Assembly: GCA_964017125.1 (NCBI GenBank)
Contig: OZ024909.1
Span: forward strand, 57,700,008-57,764,007
Reading direction: 5' to 3'
Source: Flabesymbios commensalis
Taxonomy: Eukaryota > Annelida > Polychaeta > Terebellida > Flabelligeridae
Length of the DNA: 64,000 bases
Shown here: in pieces, positions 38,127-49,800 of the stretch
How the letters are laid out: every line of letters starts with the position of its first letter
Position numbering within the stretch: the first letter of the stretch is position 1
The notes under the pieces: generated by a model
Told to the model about the DNA's origin: nothing
Databases searched by the model: none
The model's input: only the letters and a program-made list of their open reading frames with translations
Translations under genes and position numbers: made by a program

Positions 38127-38312
38127 TGAAGTGAAATGAATTGGGTTTTAGGAAACCTTTATGCACACATAGGCTAAACTGGGCCAGGGAAACTTCCTGA
38201 GGATGGTGAGATGAATGAAATGCCGCTGCCCTCAAGACACAGGATTCTAAATTCGAGCTCTGGTAGTCTGAGGTCGAGCACGCTACCACTCGGTCGCGGA
38301 GGCTCCACACAA
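38127..38312 (-). mobile_element. partial dimeric SINE (second head, body, tail)
   Basis: The minus strand reads GAGCCTCCGCGACCGAGTGG, AGAGCTCGAATTTAG, TCCTCAGGAAGTTTCCCTGG and CCCAATTCATTTCA, in the order seen in the full copies. The first tRNA-like head is missing. Confidence 0.85.
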
Positions 38313-38919
38313 TATATAAGACTGATGACACCAAGAAGCTTAGGAAGTAAATTAAATCACTTACGAACCTCCTGCAATCTGCCAGCCAAAGTTGGCGATG
38401 TCTTGAGCTGCTTCTGATCTGTGGCACTTACGGAGCGACAGCCTTCCACAAAAGCATATTTGGAGACAACCGCGACGATTATGGAGATCCAGGTTGATAT
38501 CCGTAGGGGGGGGGGGGGCAGGCAGAGATAAGAGAGTCAGACTTGTCTTCCTTTAGCAGATATCCAAATTCATCGACCAGAGAATGTGGTACAAGGGGGG
38601 GGAGGGGGGGGGGGGTCGTACTTAAACACTGAGAGGAGTTGCATGTTTCGCTGCTGCCCAAGGATCAGTCAGAAAACGTGCAACCATAGCCTCATACACA
38701 ACTGAAAAAGTAACTTGTTTTGTGTGCCTGTATCTACTATACATGCAGGTACATCACGTGATGTCTGACGACCTTGACATATTCTGCTTAATCGTGACCT
38801 ATAACTAAAATAATAAGTCAATCTGGAAGCCCTGAAACACTGGACCGCCTGGACCACAATACAGCAAACGCTTGCATTTGTTGTTTAAAAATAGCAATTT
38901 GATAAAATTATATAGCATT

Positions 38920-39300
38920 GACCTTGACCTTTATTCGTCACCCGTTGTCATAAAAATATGTAAAGTCGCCTATATCTCAACTTGACCGCGATAATTACCA
39001 GATACACCAGTGGTGCAGACTGGGACACTGTAACTCGAACGGTTCTTTAGAACAGTGCTTTATATATCGATAGGAAATAAGGCAAGCGTGACCTTTGACC
39101 TGTACGATCTGCAAAAATAGGTCAAGGTCACACGTGTCCGAATTTCAACGAGATATTTGCTAGATACATATGTGAACACTGTAGCTGGAACAATTACTAA
39201 TATATCGATTAACCAAGGCTAGTGATGAATGGAGGGCACGCGGACGGACGAACGGACAGACGGACGGACGGAGGAAAAACTTCTATCAGCGAGGCAGAGG
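38920..39300. repeat. dispersed repeat with TGACCTTGACCTTT blocks and a GACGGACGG tract
   Basis: TGACCTTGACC-type words recur at about 38929 and 39090, and a (GGAC)n-like tract lies at 39238-39272. A second half-copy style (AACTCGAACGG..., then AGCTGGAACAATTAC) suggests a duplicated module of about 180 bp. No coding frame is convincing. Confidence 0.45.
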
Positions 39301-40199
39301 ATAAATATAAGATCAGAAGTGATTTTTTTGGATATGACCTAAACACAAAGTTTGATATTGGCCATTTTTTCTGCAGCAACTGGTTCAATAGCAACATTTT
39401 ACCTTGGATCATAATGCAGATTAAGCCGATTATGCTAATTATGTTAATTATGCTAATAAAAAAAGTTGCCTGAAGTTGCCACTTGGGCAACAAACCTAAA
39501 TTTGTTCAGTGACATCATAATAATATGAATCAATCGAAACATCTTACACTTCTCATAATTTCTAGGTCCCCATTGAACATATACGAGCAGCAACTGGACT
39601 AATATGCCCTATGCATATAAATATAATTAATGTAATGTAAAGAAATGAGAAATAATGCATTTATGGTAAAATTAGCCCACCTTATCGGAATTGCCAGAAA
39701 CACGGCTCACAAGTTGATATCCAGCACATAGTGTCCAAATTTAATATATATATTATGTATAGGCTATATATATATGGTTATGCTTAATAAAAACTCACGG
39801 GGTAAAAACTCTTCTAAAGGCCTAAATAGTCTCAGAATAACAGTTCAAAACCTAGGTATTAGGCTAATAATTATTATCAGACGGAGAGTGAATATTAGCC
39901 TACTGACCGCTCAGAATAGGACTGTAGTCATGATAGTCATAGTAATGTTAGTATCGCTACAATTACCTGTAAAGTTTTTATAAGCCATGATCACGAGTGT
40001 ATTACTGGTCGGTATGTCATCATGCGTGACTCTGATCAATGCTTGACTGACTGACGCATGGTGTTTGTTTGTTATTGTATGATTGGGTCAGCTAGCCCGG
40101 AAGTTAGGCTGACTGGGCCTTCCGATAAACATCAATCAGCGATCAGAGCTGTTTTCGTAAGATCGGTGTGTTATATACGGTGGCTTTTTATGGCCACCA

Positions 40200-40930
40200 C
40201 AAAGACAAGTTAGACGTTGTGGAAATACAAGATATAGTTGTCGCGATGCAAGTTAGACCTGTAGAAATACAAGTTAATGTTGTTGAACTAGGCCTACATC
40301 TTAGCTCTATTGAAATACATATTAGAATTGTTCAAAAACAAGTTAGTGCTTATTGAAATTAACTTGTATTTCGACAAAAACAACTTGTATATCAGCAACA
40401 CTACCTTGTATTTCAACAAATCTCAACTTGCATGTCGCGAAACACAAATCCATGTGTATTCCCTTCTCAGTAATGACTTTTTTCGCAATATTATAACATG
40501 TATTTCTACAAGGCGTATCCCATGAAGCATCGTCAACATGATTCATCTTACAACGGGTGTAGATAAGCATGTTAGCTGACCTGAAACAGTCCCTTGTGAT
40601 CATTACGCTCACGCACATTGTACCAGTGCTGTACCAACATCTAGAATGCTGGGATCTGTGGTATGTGTTGTCAGCGGATGACTCCCACGACATGGATCCC
40701 ATAAATTATCGTCACCCCCTACTCGAGGCCAGGTAATGTGTAGTTCTACATGTGTGAAGATAAGATGATGATGCATGCTAGCTGTGTAGCGATACATGTT
40801 AGACCTGTAGAAATACAAGTTAATACTAGAACAAAGTTCATTTGTATGTTGCGACATGGCGACATGGCCTGCTGCAAGTAACACGGTGGTTGAAACACAA
40901 GTTATAGCTGTTGAAACACAAGCCACCGTA
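40200..40930. repeat. palindromic array of GAAATACAAGTT modules
   Basis: From about 40218 to 40350 the plus strand repeats TGTNGAAATACAAGTTA at about 24-30-bp spacing. From about 40360 to 40440 the same module occurs reversed (TTAACTTGTATTTCGACA). Further direct copies lie at 40805-40925. Hence VEIQV-like peptides appear on both strands. No initiation or splice context supports a gene. Confidence 0.8.
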
Positions 40931-42114
40931 GCTATAACCCTAGTAAACCCTAACAATGCAGCCCGTCTCCCCTCCTCCTCTTCTCAGTGCACCTCAGTCT
41001 GAAAGACTTCTGGTCCCTATGATGAAGTGACTTGACGGAAATGAGAGACCAGCCTTCTCATACGCACACGAGCCACACTGACCACCTGCTGCAAGAACTG
41101 CTCCATTAACGTTATCGATGCTGTTCTCATGATAGTTATATAATAACTAGAACTGGCCCCATCTGGAGGGAACACAGCTTTATCAGGGGAGACAAAGTAC
41201 AGTCGCCCCTGAATGCACATTTCGACCCCTGGAGGTGTTGTGTACAAAAATTTGAAGACAATCAGGTGAGTAGTCCCCGAGATATGGTCCGGAAATGTAT
41301 GTTAAAACAACTAATATTATTAGTGCATACCACTGAACCAATAGTAGGTCAAAGTACAGTTACCACCAAATCCACATCTAGACCACTCTCCCCAGAGGTG
41401 TTGTGTGCAAAATTTGAAGACAATCAGACAAGTAGTTCTTGGCAAATTGGAAGTCAAAATGTGCACGCCGACAGAAGAAAAACACCATGTCTCTCCAGTA
41501 TGGAGAAGACATAAAAATAACATGATACAGCAATATCTCAGAAAGTAATCAACTTAGAATTTCAAATAAAGTATCGACACCAGGGTTTTTATGGTCACTA
41601 ATTGCAATGAAGAATTATAGTTTATTATGAAAAGGTATGAATTGTATAAACAGCGATATGGAAATTGGCCCCCATTAACGAAAATACAGTTTTAAGCCTA
41701 GAAAGTAGGCCTAATCAACTTAGATGTCAAATAATATATCGACACTAGGGTTTTATGGTCAACGATTGCAATGAAATATACAGTCTAACCTTGTTATAAC
41801 GAAGTAGCAGGGACCTAAAATCTTACTTCGTAATATCCGAAATTCGCTTTAAGCGTTATGTTCCCCAATCCTTCCCCATCTCAGATCGGTCAGAGCATTC
41901 CACGGTATTGGTAATGTATGTATAGTTATGTAGACACTAGCATAAAACCACTAGTTTTTGTCAGGTTGACGAACATACATCGAGTCCATATAATGATTTT
42001 TCTCATTTTTAATGACTTATAATGACTAACAATCAAATTTAATGACTTTGTAATGACTCAGTCCTATTTTTTAATTTATTGACTTTTAATGACTTACGGG
42101 AACCTTTGCCTTTG

Positions 42115-43240
42115 ATTGATATGTAACTTCAGGATATATATCATTATAATCGTTGACCATGAAAACCATAGTGTAGACACTTTTTTAGACATTCCAAGTT
42201 GATTTGACAGTTTGTGAGATATTGCGTGAAACTATATTTCCGGTAATGGCGTCTAATTTGCATATTTATGCTAATGTAGTATCCTGACTTGAACAAAATA
42301 TATATCATTGCAATCGTTGACCATGAAAACCATAGTGTAGACACTTTATTTGAGATTCTGAGTTGATCAGTTCCTGAGATATTACTTAAGCTATATTTTT
42401 ACTATGGTGGCTAATTTGCACATTTTATGCTAATTAATGTCATTCTCCACACATAGATGTCGCTCAGGTCAACCCCGCTCTCTCTCTGTAACCACACGCC
42501 ATGTTTCGACAAAAACTGCTCATTTTGAGCAGTTTTGTTGATATAACAACTGTAGGCTTATAAACACGCTTGAGTGTCCTTAATATATATGGCAAATTTA
42601 AAACACCACTACTCCGCCACATATGAGTTTATATTCACATAGAAATAGAAAACATTCAATGGATTACTTTTTCTGCCTACGCGCTGCTGTGAGAAGGTCC
42701 ATGTTTACGTTTTTCTGACAGAATTTACAATCGGCTTCAAAACACTGGCAAATATAAATTACTGAATGACATGCGAATTGTGCTGGTTCAATTTATCCAC
42801 TACTAAACAGAATAAATAGCCCTTACCTGTAACAAACTCTAAAATCAAATTAAATATTGAAAAAAGGATAAGTAATGAGTTGAAGGGAACACCAAAATAG
42901 TTCCGTGGTTATAGGAATGGTTATAAAATCACGTGGTAACGCTCACTAACGGCTGATAAATCTGGTCAATCGCCATGCGTGCATACGGCGAAATGAGCGT
43001 GTGGTATCAGAGATATAATCTCTGAGGTCAGAATGAAATAATGTGTTATCCAGGCCTGAACAAAATATATTTCATTGTAATCGTTGACCATCAAAACCAT
43101 AGACTAAGTGTATACACTTTATTTAGGATTCTAAGTCGATTGGTTTCTGAGATATCGCTTGAAACTCGATTTTCAGTAGGCTAATGGCTACATATTTTGC
43201 ATAAAAAAACGTTTTGCGGCAATGGGTACTGGGCGTTTCA
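42115..43240. repeat. tandem repeat of about 165 bp, interrupted by insertion
   Basis: ATCGTTGACCATGAAAACCA recurs at about 42149 and 42313, and diverged at 43080, followed each time by AGTGTAGACACTTT-like, GAGATATTRC and TTTGCATA-type blocks. The block from about 42441 to 43038 interrupts the array. Confidence 0.85.
42441..43038 (-). mobile_element. dispersed repeat, copy 2 (about 598 bp)
   Basis: Homologous to 24392-25312 but without the SINE insertion. TAATGT flanks both ends (42435-42440, 43039-43044) and may be a target duplication. The tRNA-like head seen beside copy 1 is not evident here, consistent with 5' truncation if the element lies on the minus strand. Confidence 0.65.
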
Positions 43241-44340
43241 TGTTCCCTAGATATAAATGCATAGTAAAACAATGGTGTTTAAATTTTAGCACGTCATTAC
43301 CCCTCAGCCAAAATTTCACAATTTCGCCACCAGGCTAATAGAGCAGACGGGGTAAGGTATATTTTTTTTATTAGCTGCTAACACATGCCTACTTGAAACG
43401 TTTACAATTCAAATACAAAAGCTGCAAATGTATCTGTTCTATTGGTACTGTACCTTTTTAAGAGTATTTAGTTTTTCATATAGTTTAAAATAATTATATT
43501 GTAATAGTGTACTTCATATATCTCTTTCGACATGAGAGGCATTTAAAAGTATAACTAATTTCACTTAAGTGGAATAAACCACTAAAAGGAAAAAATATTT
43601 TTTCGGATTTAATTACTGATAATATATTTCCACATAACAAAAAAACAAGAATCATACACAGAATTATAGGTTTATTTCACAACCTCTTTGGGTAAAAGCT
43701 TTACACTTGTGCTGCAATTGCTGGTTCAATTAGCATGATTACAACTGCTAAAAAATGTATTTGACATATATGAAAAATAACATTGTAAATGTTAATAATA
43801 TTTCATATTTCGAATTCTTCTGACATCTTGTTTATTCAAAACTGCAGCCGTTTCACGCAGTTGCAGATTTGTGAGTCTCAAATGGGTGTAAATTGATACG
43901 GAACAATAATAGTTCGAATGATCAGAAATTTAATAAACGCTCATATAAAAATAATATATAAGGCAATGTATACTTCACTGTATTAAATTTTAGGAATGCA
44001 AACGAGACACTTAATCTGTATGAACTGACTAAAGTCAGGAGGTAAACGGATGAAATATGTATAATATATCTATAATCACATCGGAAGATAGGTTGACCAT
44101 AAAATATATTGATTGGTTTGGCACAGTTTTATCAGCTCCTAGGCGTGATATATGATTTACAGACTCCTCTACAAAATACTAGATGGTAATGATACGAAAA
44201 GGAAGCTCTCATGGGATGCTAAATCACACACACATATAATAAATAAATAATACATGTACAACAGTCAGCAGTAAATACAGTCAGCAGTAAATAACAACAA
44301 CGTTTTATGATAACATCTATAAAGCATACGTTTGACACGC

Positions 44341-44556
44341 TTAACCCTTATCCTGCTAATTTAATTTATTTTAATTTTCAGCTACTTGAGGTTGTGTCTC
44401 GCTACCGCGATCCACAACCTCAAGTGGTTGAGAATTACTCACATTTGTTTAAGTTGAGACCAAACATTTACAAATCAGTCCTTTCACTCCCAATAACAGT
44501 GGTGTTTAATCGGTTAATAAAATTGATTAAAAACGACTATTGTCGTGATTAGCAGG
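44341..44556. mobile_element. fold-back MITE with TTAACCCTTATCCTGCTAA ends
   Basis: The left end TTAACCCTTATCCTGCTAAT faces ATTAGCAGG at the right. Near the left is a hairpin with arms 44382-44396 and 44413-44427 and loop TCTCGCTACCGCGATC. Downstream blocks GAGACCAAACATTTACAAAT and CCCAATAACAGTG are shared with 47192-47434 and 53323-53556. Confidence 0.85.
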
Positions 44557-46888
44557 CAGTTATTTATTTTATTTCCTATTCACCTTGGGTTCTCCCACCT
44601 CAAGGTGAATAAGAATGCCCCGATTTTATAAAATACTCAAGTATAATAAATCAAACGATGTAAATATACCATTTTACCTGTAAATTACATTATTCAACAA
44701 AATCCATATGGTGCATGAAAGTGACATGTGTGCTTAGGGCTTATTGCTGTTTTTATAAGCAAATTTTCAAAGCCATCTCTCTCCGCAGATTAAGATAACC
44801 CACATAATTTTTACTAGTGTAAATCTCTTGTACCTGTGACCTAGATATACATTGATTTAAATATCACAAATCCAAGTATTTTTTTGAAGCTGTGGATAGC
44901 TGCGCCAATACACAATCTCACATGGCTGAATGTTTAATTGTTCAATCATCTGAAGGTTAAAACTATCTTATTTGTGATTATCAATCCAGCAGTCTAGGCT
45001 ATTATAATAATAAAATGTTTATCTGATAAAATTCTGTATTATGTCATCAAAATCTCCAGAAGCAAGCAGATATACACTCAATTATTATTTAAACAAAATG
45101 GAATGTTTTGATTGTTTGCAGACAAAAATTCAACAGAAGGTATATAAATCGTGGAGTGAGAAATATCTATGTGGGACATGATAAAGACACAGTGTCGTGA
45201 ATTCACTATTTCTTGTGAATTAAATAGTTTATTCACTATTTAATTGTGAATATTTTCTTTTCTGCAGAGAAAATATTAGTTATAATAGAAAGTGACTGAG
45301 AGTTCAAACATAGCCACTTATAAAATATATACCCTCAAAGTCTCACAATAACTTGAGAAGGAATTACCAGCTCTAGAAAATAACCGGTTCAAAAACTATG
45401 ATTTGTTTCAAAACTTGCAAATTGTGTTAACTTGGCAAATAAATATAATCAACACCTTGAACTGACATAAGACTCCACACACCTCTTCTGTTTTAGGAAT
45501 AATAGTAAGATACATAATGAAAATAGTTTAAAACAATTTTTTACACAATTAGAATTTAAATGGTCTAACATCATTATCAAAATTGAGAGCCAATATTATG
45601 CCAGGTCATTTGACAGTCACCCTACAACCAATCTATACTGCTGTGCAAAGGCAAAAAGGCAGTATTTGCTTACTCTACAATGAAGCAGATACTGCGTTTT
45701 GATTTTGCAGATCAGCATAGTTGAGCAACAGGAGATATTATGCTCACACTAGATCTTGTATCCCACAACAATAAATTAGATAACAATGATTCTTTTCAAA
45801 TTATGTTATTTAAAAAATAAAAATTGCAATGTCATGACATAATTATAGGCAATAAGTATGTAAACAATACCATTCATTATAAATTAATCTTATCTAATAA
45901 CAGGCAGATGTAAATTTATCACAACACTGAAAATATCACAGACTGTGTTTGTCAATAAAGTATGCATATATGGACAGCAATAACGAATGTGGGGGGGTTT
46001 GTAGTTATTGTGTGGCCAGTAAGAGCAGTGATGTACAAATTCGTGAGGCAAAATATGCCATCCAGAATAATGCCGATATGTCATTAAGATATGTTAAGCA
46101 CAATATTCTGCATAATAGCATGCAATAACAACAATTTTAAATAGATATATACAACAGCTCCAATTTAAGGTACAGGACGTTATACAGTACAGAGCATCTA
46201 CGTGAATGGTCGGTTGGAAGGGAAGCTGCGAAACCATGTCATCTCTATTGCGTGGGAAGTTAGATAATGTAGTCACAAAAATTTAGACAAGCGTGGTCAT
46301 GACAGAATGATATAAACCAAGTAAGATTGATCACAATCATCTATAAGTAGTCCTCCTGTCACTGTGCAACAGCCACTTTGTAAGATGAAGATAACATTCT
46401 CCCAACAAAATGTTCAATTTAATGCTTTGTGAATTTTTTATTTGTGTGAAAATTATTTTTGTAAATTAAGACAAACCTACCTAAAACTCTTGTCAATATC
46501 ACAGCACTTCGGATTAGGGATTGTCGAATCAGTAGCAATTTGGTCAAAAAGTGTTAACTTTTAACTCTTCCATTACAACTTTATTACACACATTTGCACT
46601 ATGGATTCCCGTTAAACTTTTGAATCAGCAGCAATTAACGGGAATACTGTTACTTCTATTTAGAACATTTGTGCAGTTAGGACAGTATATAGTTTCAAGA
46701 AAGTTTTCAACAAAATAAAATGATATCATTTTGTGTGGTAAATCGTTAAAATAATTAAAATTAGGAGGTATCTTTTTTTCATAATAGGAAATATTCTGCG
46801 ATATTTGAAGTTGGAAATGGTGTTAACAATTCCAGCTTTAAATGAATAGATAATAGGAACAATCGGCAGCACAGCCAGTCTTGTGACC

Positions 46889-49800
46889 TTATTGTAATCG
46901 AATCAGTTGTTTTACGGCTGCTCCTTTACTTCTCACTTCTTTGTAGATCACTTCTGGGTTGGCCTCCAGCCAGAAGTCCAGAGGAAGCAGGTCTCCCCTG
47001 CGACGCCTAGCAGACGGTGCTGGTACGGGAGTGGAGTAATCACCAGGTGTCGCTGAGGTGGTGTGCGGTGGTACCATGCTCTGTTTGCGAGAGACCCACT
47101 TCTCATAGGATTCCTCCTTCATAGCTGCCTCCTCTTCTCTGTTAAATATACATGAATGAATAAATGAACACACAGATATTAATGCAAAGCATTTAATCCT
47201 CATCCTGCTAAATTAAATTAATTTATTTAAATTTTCAACCACGTGAGGTTGTGTCTCGCTATCGCGATCCACAACCTCAAGTGGTTGAAAATTACTCATT
47301 TTTGTCTAATTTGAGACCAAACATTTACAAATCTTGATGTCTAGAAACACATTTCATTACCAATAACAGTGATTTGGTCGACTAATAAAACAGATTAAAA
47401 AATGACAATAGTCATGATCAGCAGGATAAGGATTGAGAGTATCATATATCTTACATGTATTTGTGTCTGGTGGAGATTATTTTTGGTAGTAAAAAAAATC
47501 CCACTAACACTGTCCCGAAAAATTGCATCTATCAAAGTTTTTTGCGAGGCTTGACTCCTCAAGATACTGTATTTATTCTGATAAGCGCCAATACTCCAAT
47601 AAACGCTCACCTCCTCATTTCAAAATAAAACCCACATTCATGTAGGCCTACACTACGTATATGATCATTAAAAAACTACTGTGATAAGCGCCCATCCTTG
47701 CAACCTCAGGGGGTATTCTAATTTTATTAGAATAAATACGGTATATCATTGCATGCCTATTTCTTATTTATAAAGCTCCTATACACGAGTAATGAAAAAG
47801 CACAGATTTATCCTACATATTTTTTGTCATTATCAGCTATTTAAGTGTGATTGACTTCCGTTTGAAGGTCGTTCACCTTCAAAAGTGAATAGGCTATTGT
47901 CTGCCCATGTTGGGTGTGCCTCTGTGAGTATCGCGATGCAAAATAAACTATTTATTATGTTTTTATATAGCCTAATCTTAAATATTTCTAAAGTTAAAAC
48001 CCTTTAAGTGTGATTAATCTCTGTTTGACTACCCAAGGTCAAAAGTAGATAGGCTATGTTATTATAAATGAATGGTTTTACTATCTTATATATGTTTCAA
48101 GTTATAAAACATTCAAGTGTGTTTGACCTCCAATTGTTTGACCGAAAGTCACCTGAGGTCAAACATCACAACACTACTGGATACTATGTGTTGCTGACCA
48201 ACGGCTTAATTCAGGGGGAGAAAATATAGTGACACTGATATGGTGTAAAGATAAACAGAATTGCCCACAAAGACGGTAAAGTCAATAACAGAAGCTGGTT
48301 CAATTCAGTTGGACATTGTTTGCAAATTATGCTTTTGTAAACAGAATATTTTTTGTCAAGTTAGCTTTAAATATCATATAATTATTAATTATGTCATATT
48401 TTATTTCACTTTCAGGCATTCTGAAATTCACAATTAATATTAAACATTTCAATTTTAAAGTTATACAGCATGCCAGTCATTCAGATAGCTGACGAGTCTG
48501 CCAGTAGATTTTCCAGAGCATGTGTTTCTTTCTTTCTTCTCTGTCTAGAGTGTGTAACATAGTAGCATAATGGAGAGTTTTAGATATACTCAGTATAACT
48601 CAGATACACAAAACAAAACGCTCACCTAATCTTAACACTGTATACTGGAGAGTCGTAGATATACTCAGATACTGACTGACTGTAACATGGTAAACACAAA
48701 AGTTGACCTAATCTTGGTTTAATATTTAGCAAACGTTGAAGAGAGAAGATCAACATTGAACCAGCATTTTGTCAATTTTTCTTGTTTGATAGAAATAATC
48801 GTTCTCTCTTCATTAAATTTCAAAATAGCTCTAGTTTTTCTGAGCAAAAAAATAACCAAATCAACATAATTAACCATGCCAAATATATGTGAAGCCTACT
48901 TGAATGTAGTACTGTACAGCCAGAACATGCCCAATTATACCTGTATACCTTGTCAAGGTAATTGATTGACTCAAAGAGTTGAAAATGGCCACCAGTTTTT
49001 CGAAATTTATAATTTCTCAACCAGCCAAAGGCCTACATACAAAATCACAAATGGTTCTTACTACATGTTCTTACTACACGTTCTCAAATATTCATAAGGA
49101 AAACCAATAAGACAAAAAACACATCAGCATAATTCAGTACCCGGTAAGCTGAAAGTGCCCATCTTATGTGGTTCTTCAATAAGAACACAAACTACCTGTA
49201 CTGATGCAAGAGGAGATAGCAGCTGCTGTCTACTGAACACATTCTTGGGGATATATAATAAAAAAAATGAACACTACAATACTGAACATCATCATCCATG
49301 AGGTAATTATTCTGTTGCTGAAACAAATATTTATTATTTTCTTGCAAAATAATAACATGTGTGACCAAACTATGATATGAGATAGTTCACAGATATCAGT
49401 ATCAGAAATAAATTATATCATAGACTTTGTTCCTAAATGATATGAAGTTTTTCGTGGACAATATTTTGATAAACAAATTTCAAATACAGTTGCTCATAAA
49501 CAGAATGAAAAGAAAATCATACACACTTACAAGTGATTCAACAGTGCAAGAGATGGGTTCTTTGTACATTATTGTCATATATATGCCTACACAAAGTCCA
49601 GAATAAAAAGTTCAAAGCAAACCAAGAGCATGTATCTTACTATACAGACAAAGTAACTTTTTTTAATTCACACCAAGTATCAAAACCAAATAAGTAGATT
49701 TCCCAATCTACACACAGTTTAAATCTAATGCTGTGAAAGTTATTATTTCTCAAAACACATTCCAAACATAATAAGTATTGCCTTTAAAAAGTCAAGAATA

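Larger units (their letters stand above)
36742..39601. mobile_element. 2.86-kb element with about 165-bp terminal inverted repeats
   Basis: The left end 36742-36906 begins TAGTCCAGTTGC. The right end 39432-39601 finishes GCAACTGGACTA and is its diverged reverse complement, including AAATTTGTTCA/TGAACAAATT, the block CTTACACTTCTCA and a run of TTAGCATAATTA words. ATA flanks both ends. The interior has no transposase that I recognise. It contains a partial SINE (38127-38312), G-runs (38508, 38596) and a GACGGACGG tract. Two oppositely oriented copies of a MITE would look the same. Confidence 0.65.
35326..46888. other. 11.5-kb convergent intergenic region, repeat-rich
   Basis: I found no exon with a domain or closing splice frame. 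In order it holds a TTGGCCC/CCAACATTG-rich patch (35580-35630, 36320), a fold-back hairpin (36432-36516), a TIR element (36742-39601), a palindromic array (40200-40930), partly repeated blocks near 41210-41440, a tandem array interrupted by a dispersed repeat (42115-43240), and a MITE (44341-44556). For the ankyrin gene at its right edge, TTTATT at 46580-46585 and 46437-46442 are minus-strand AATAAA signals about 300-450 nt past the stop. Confidence 0.45.
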
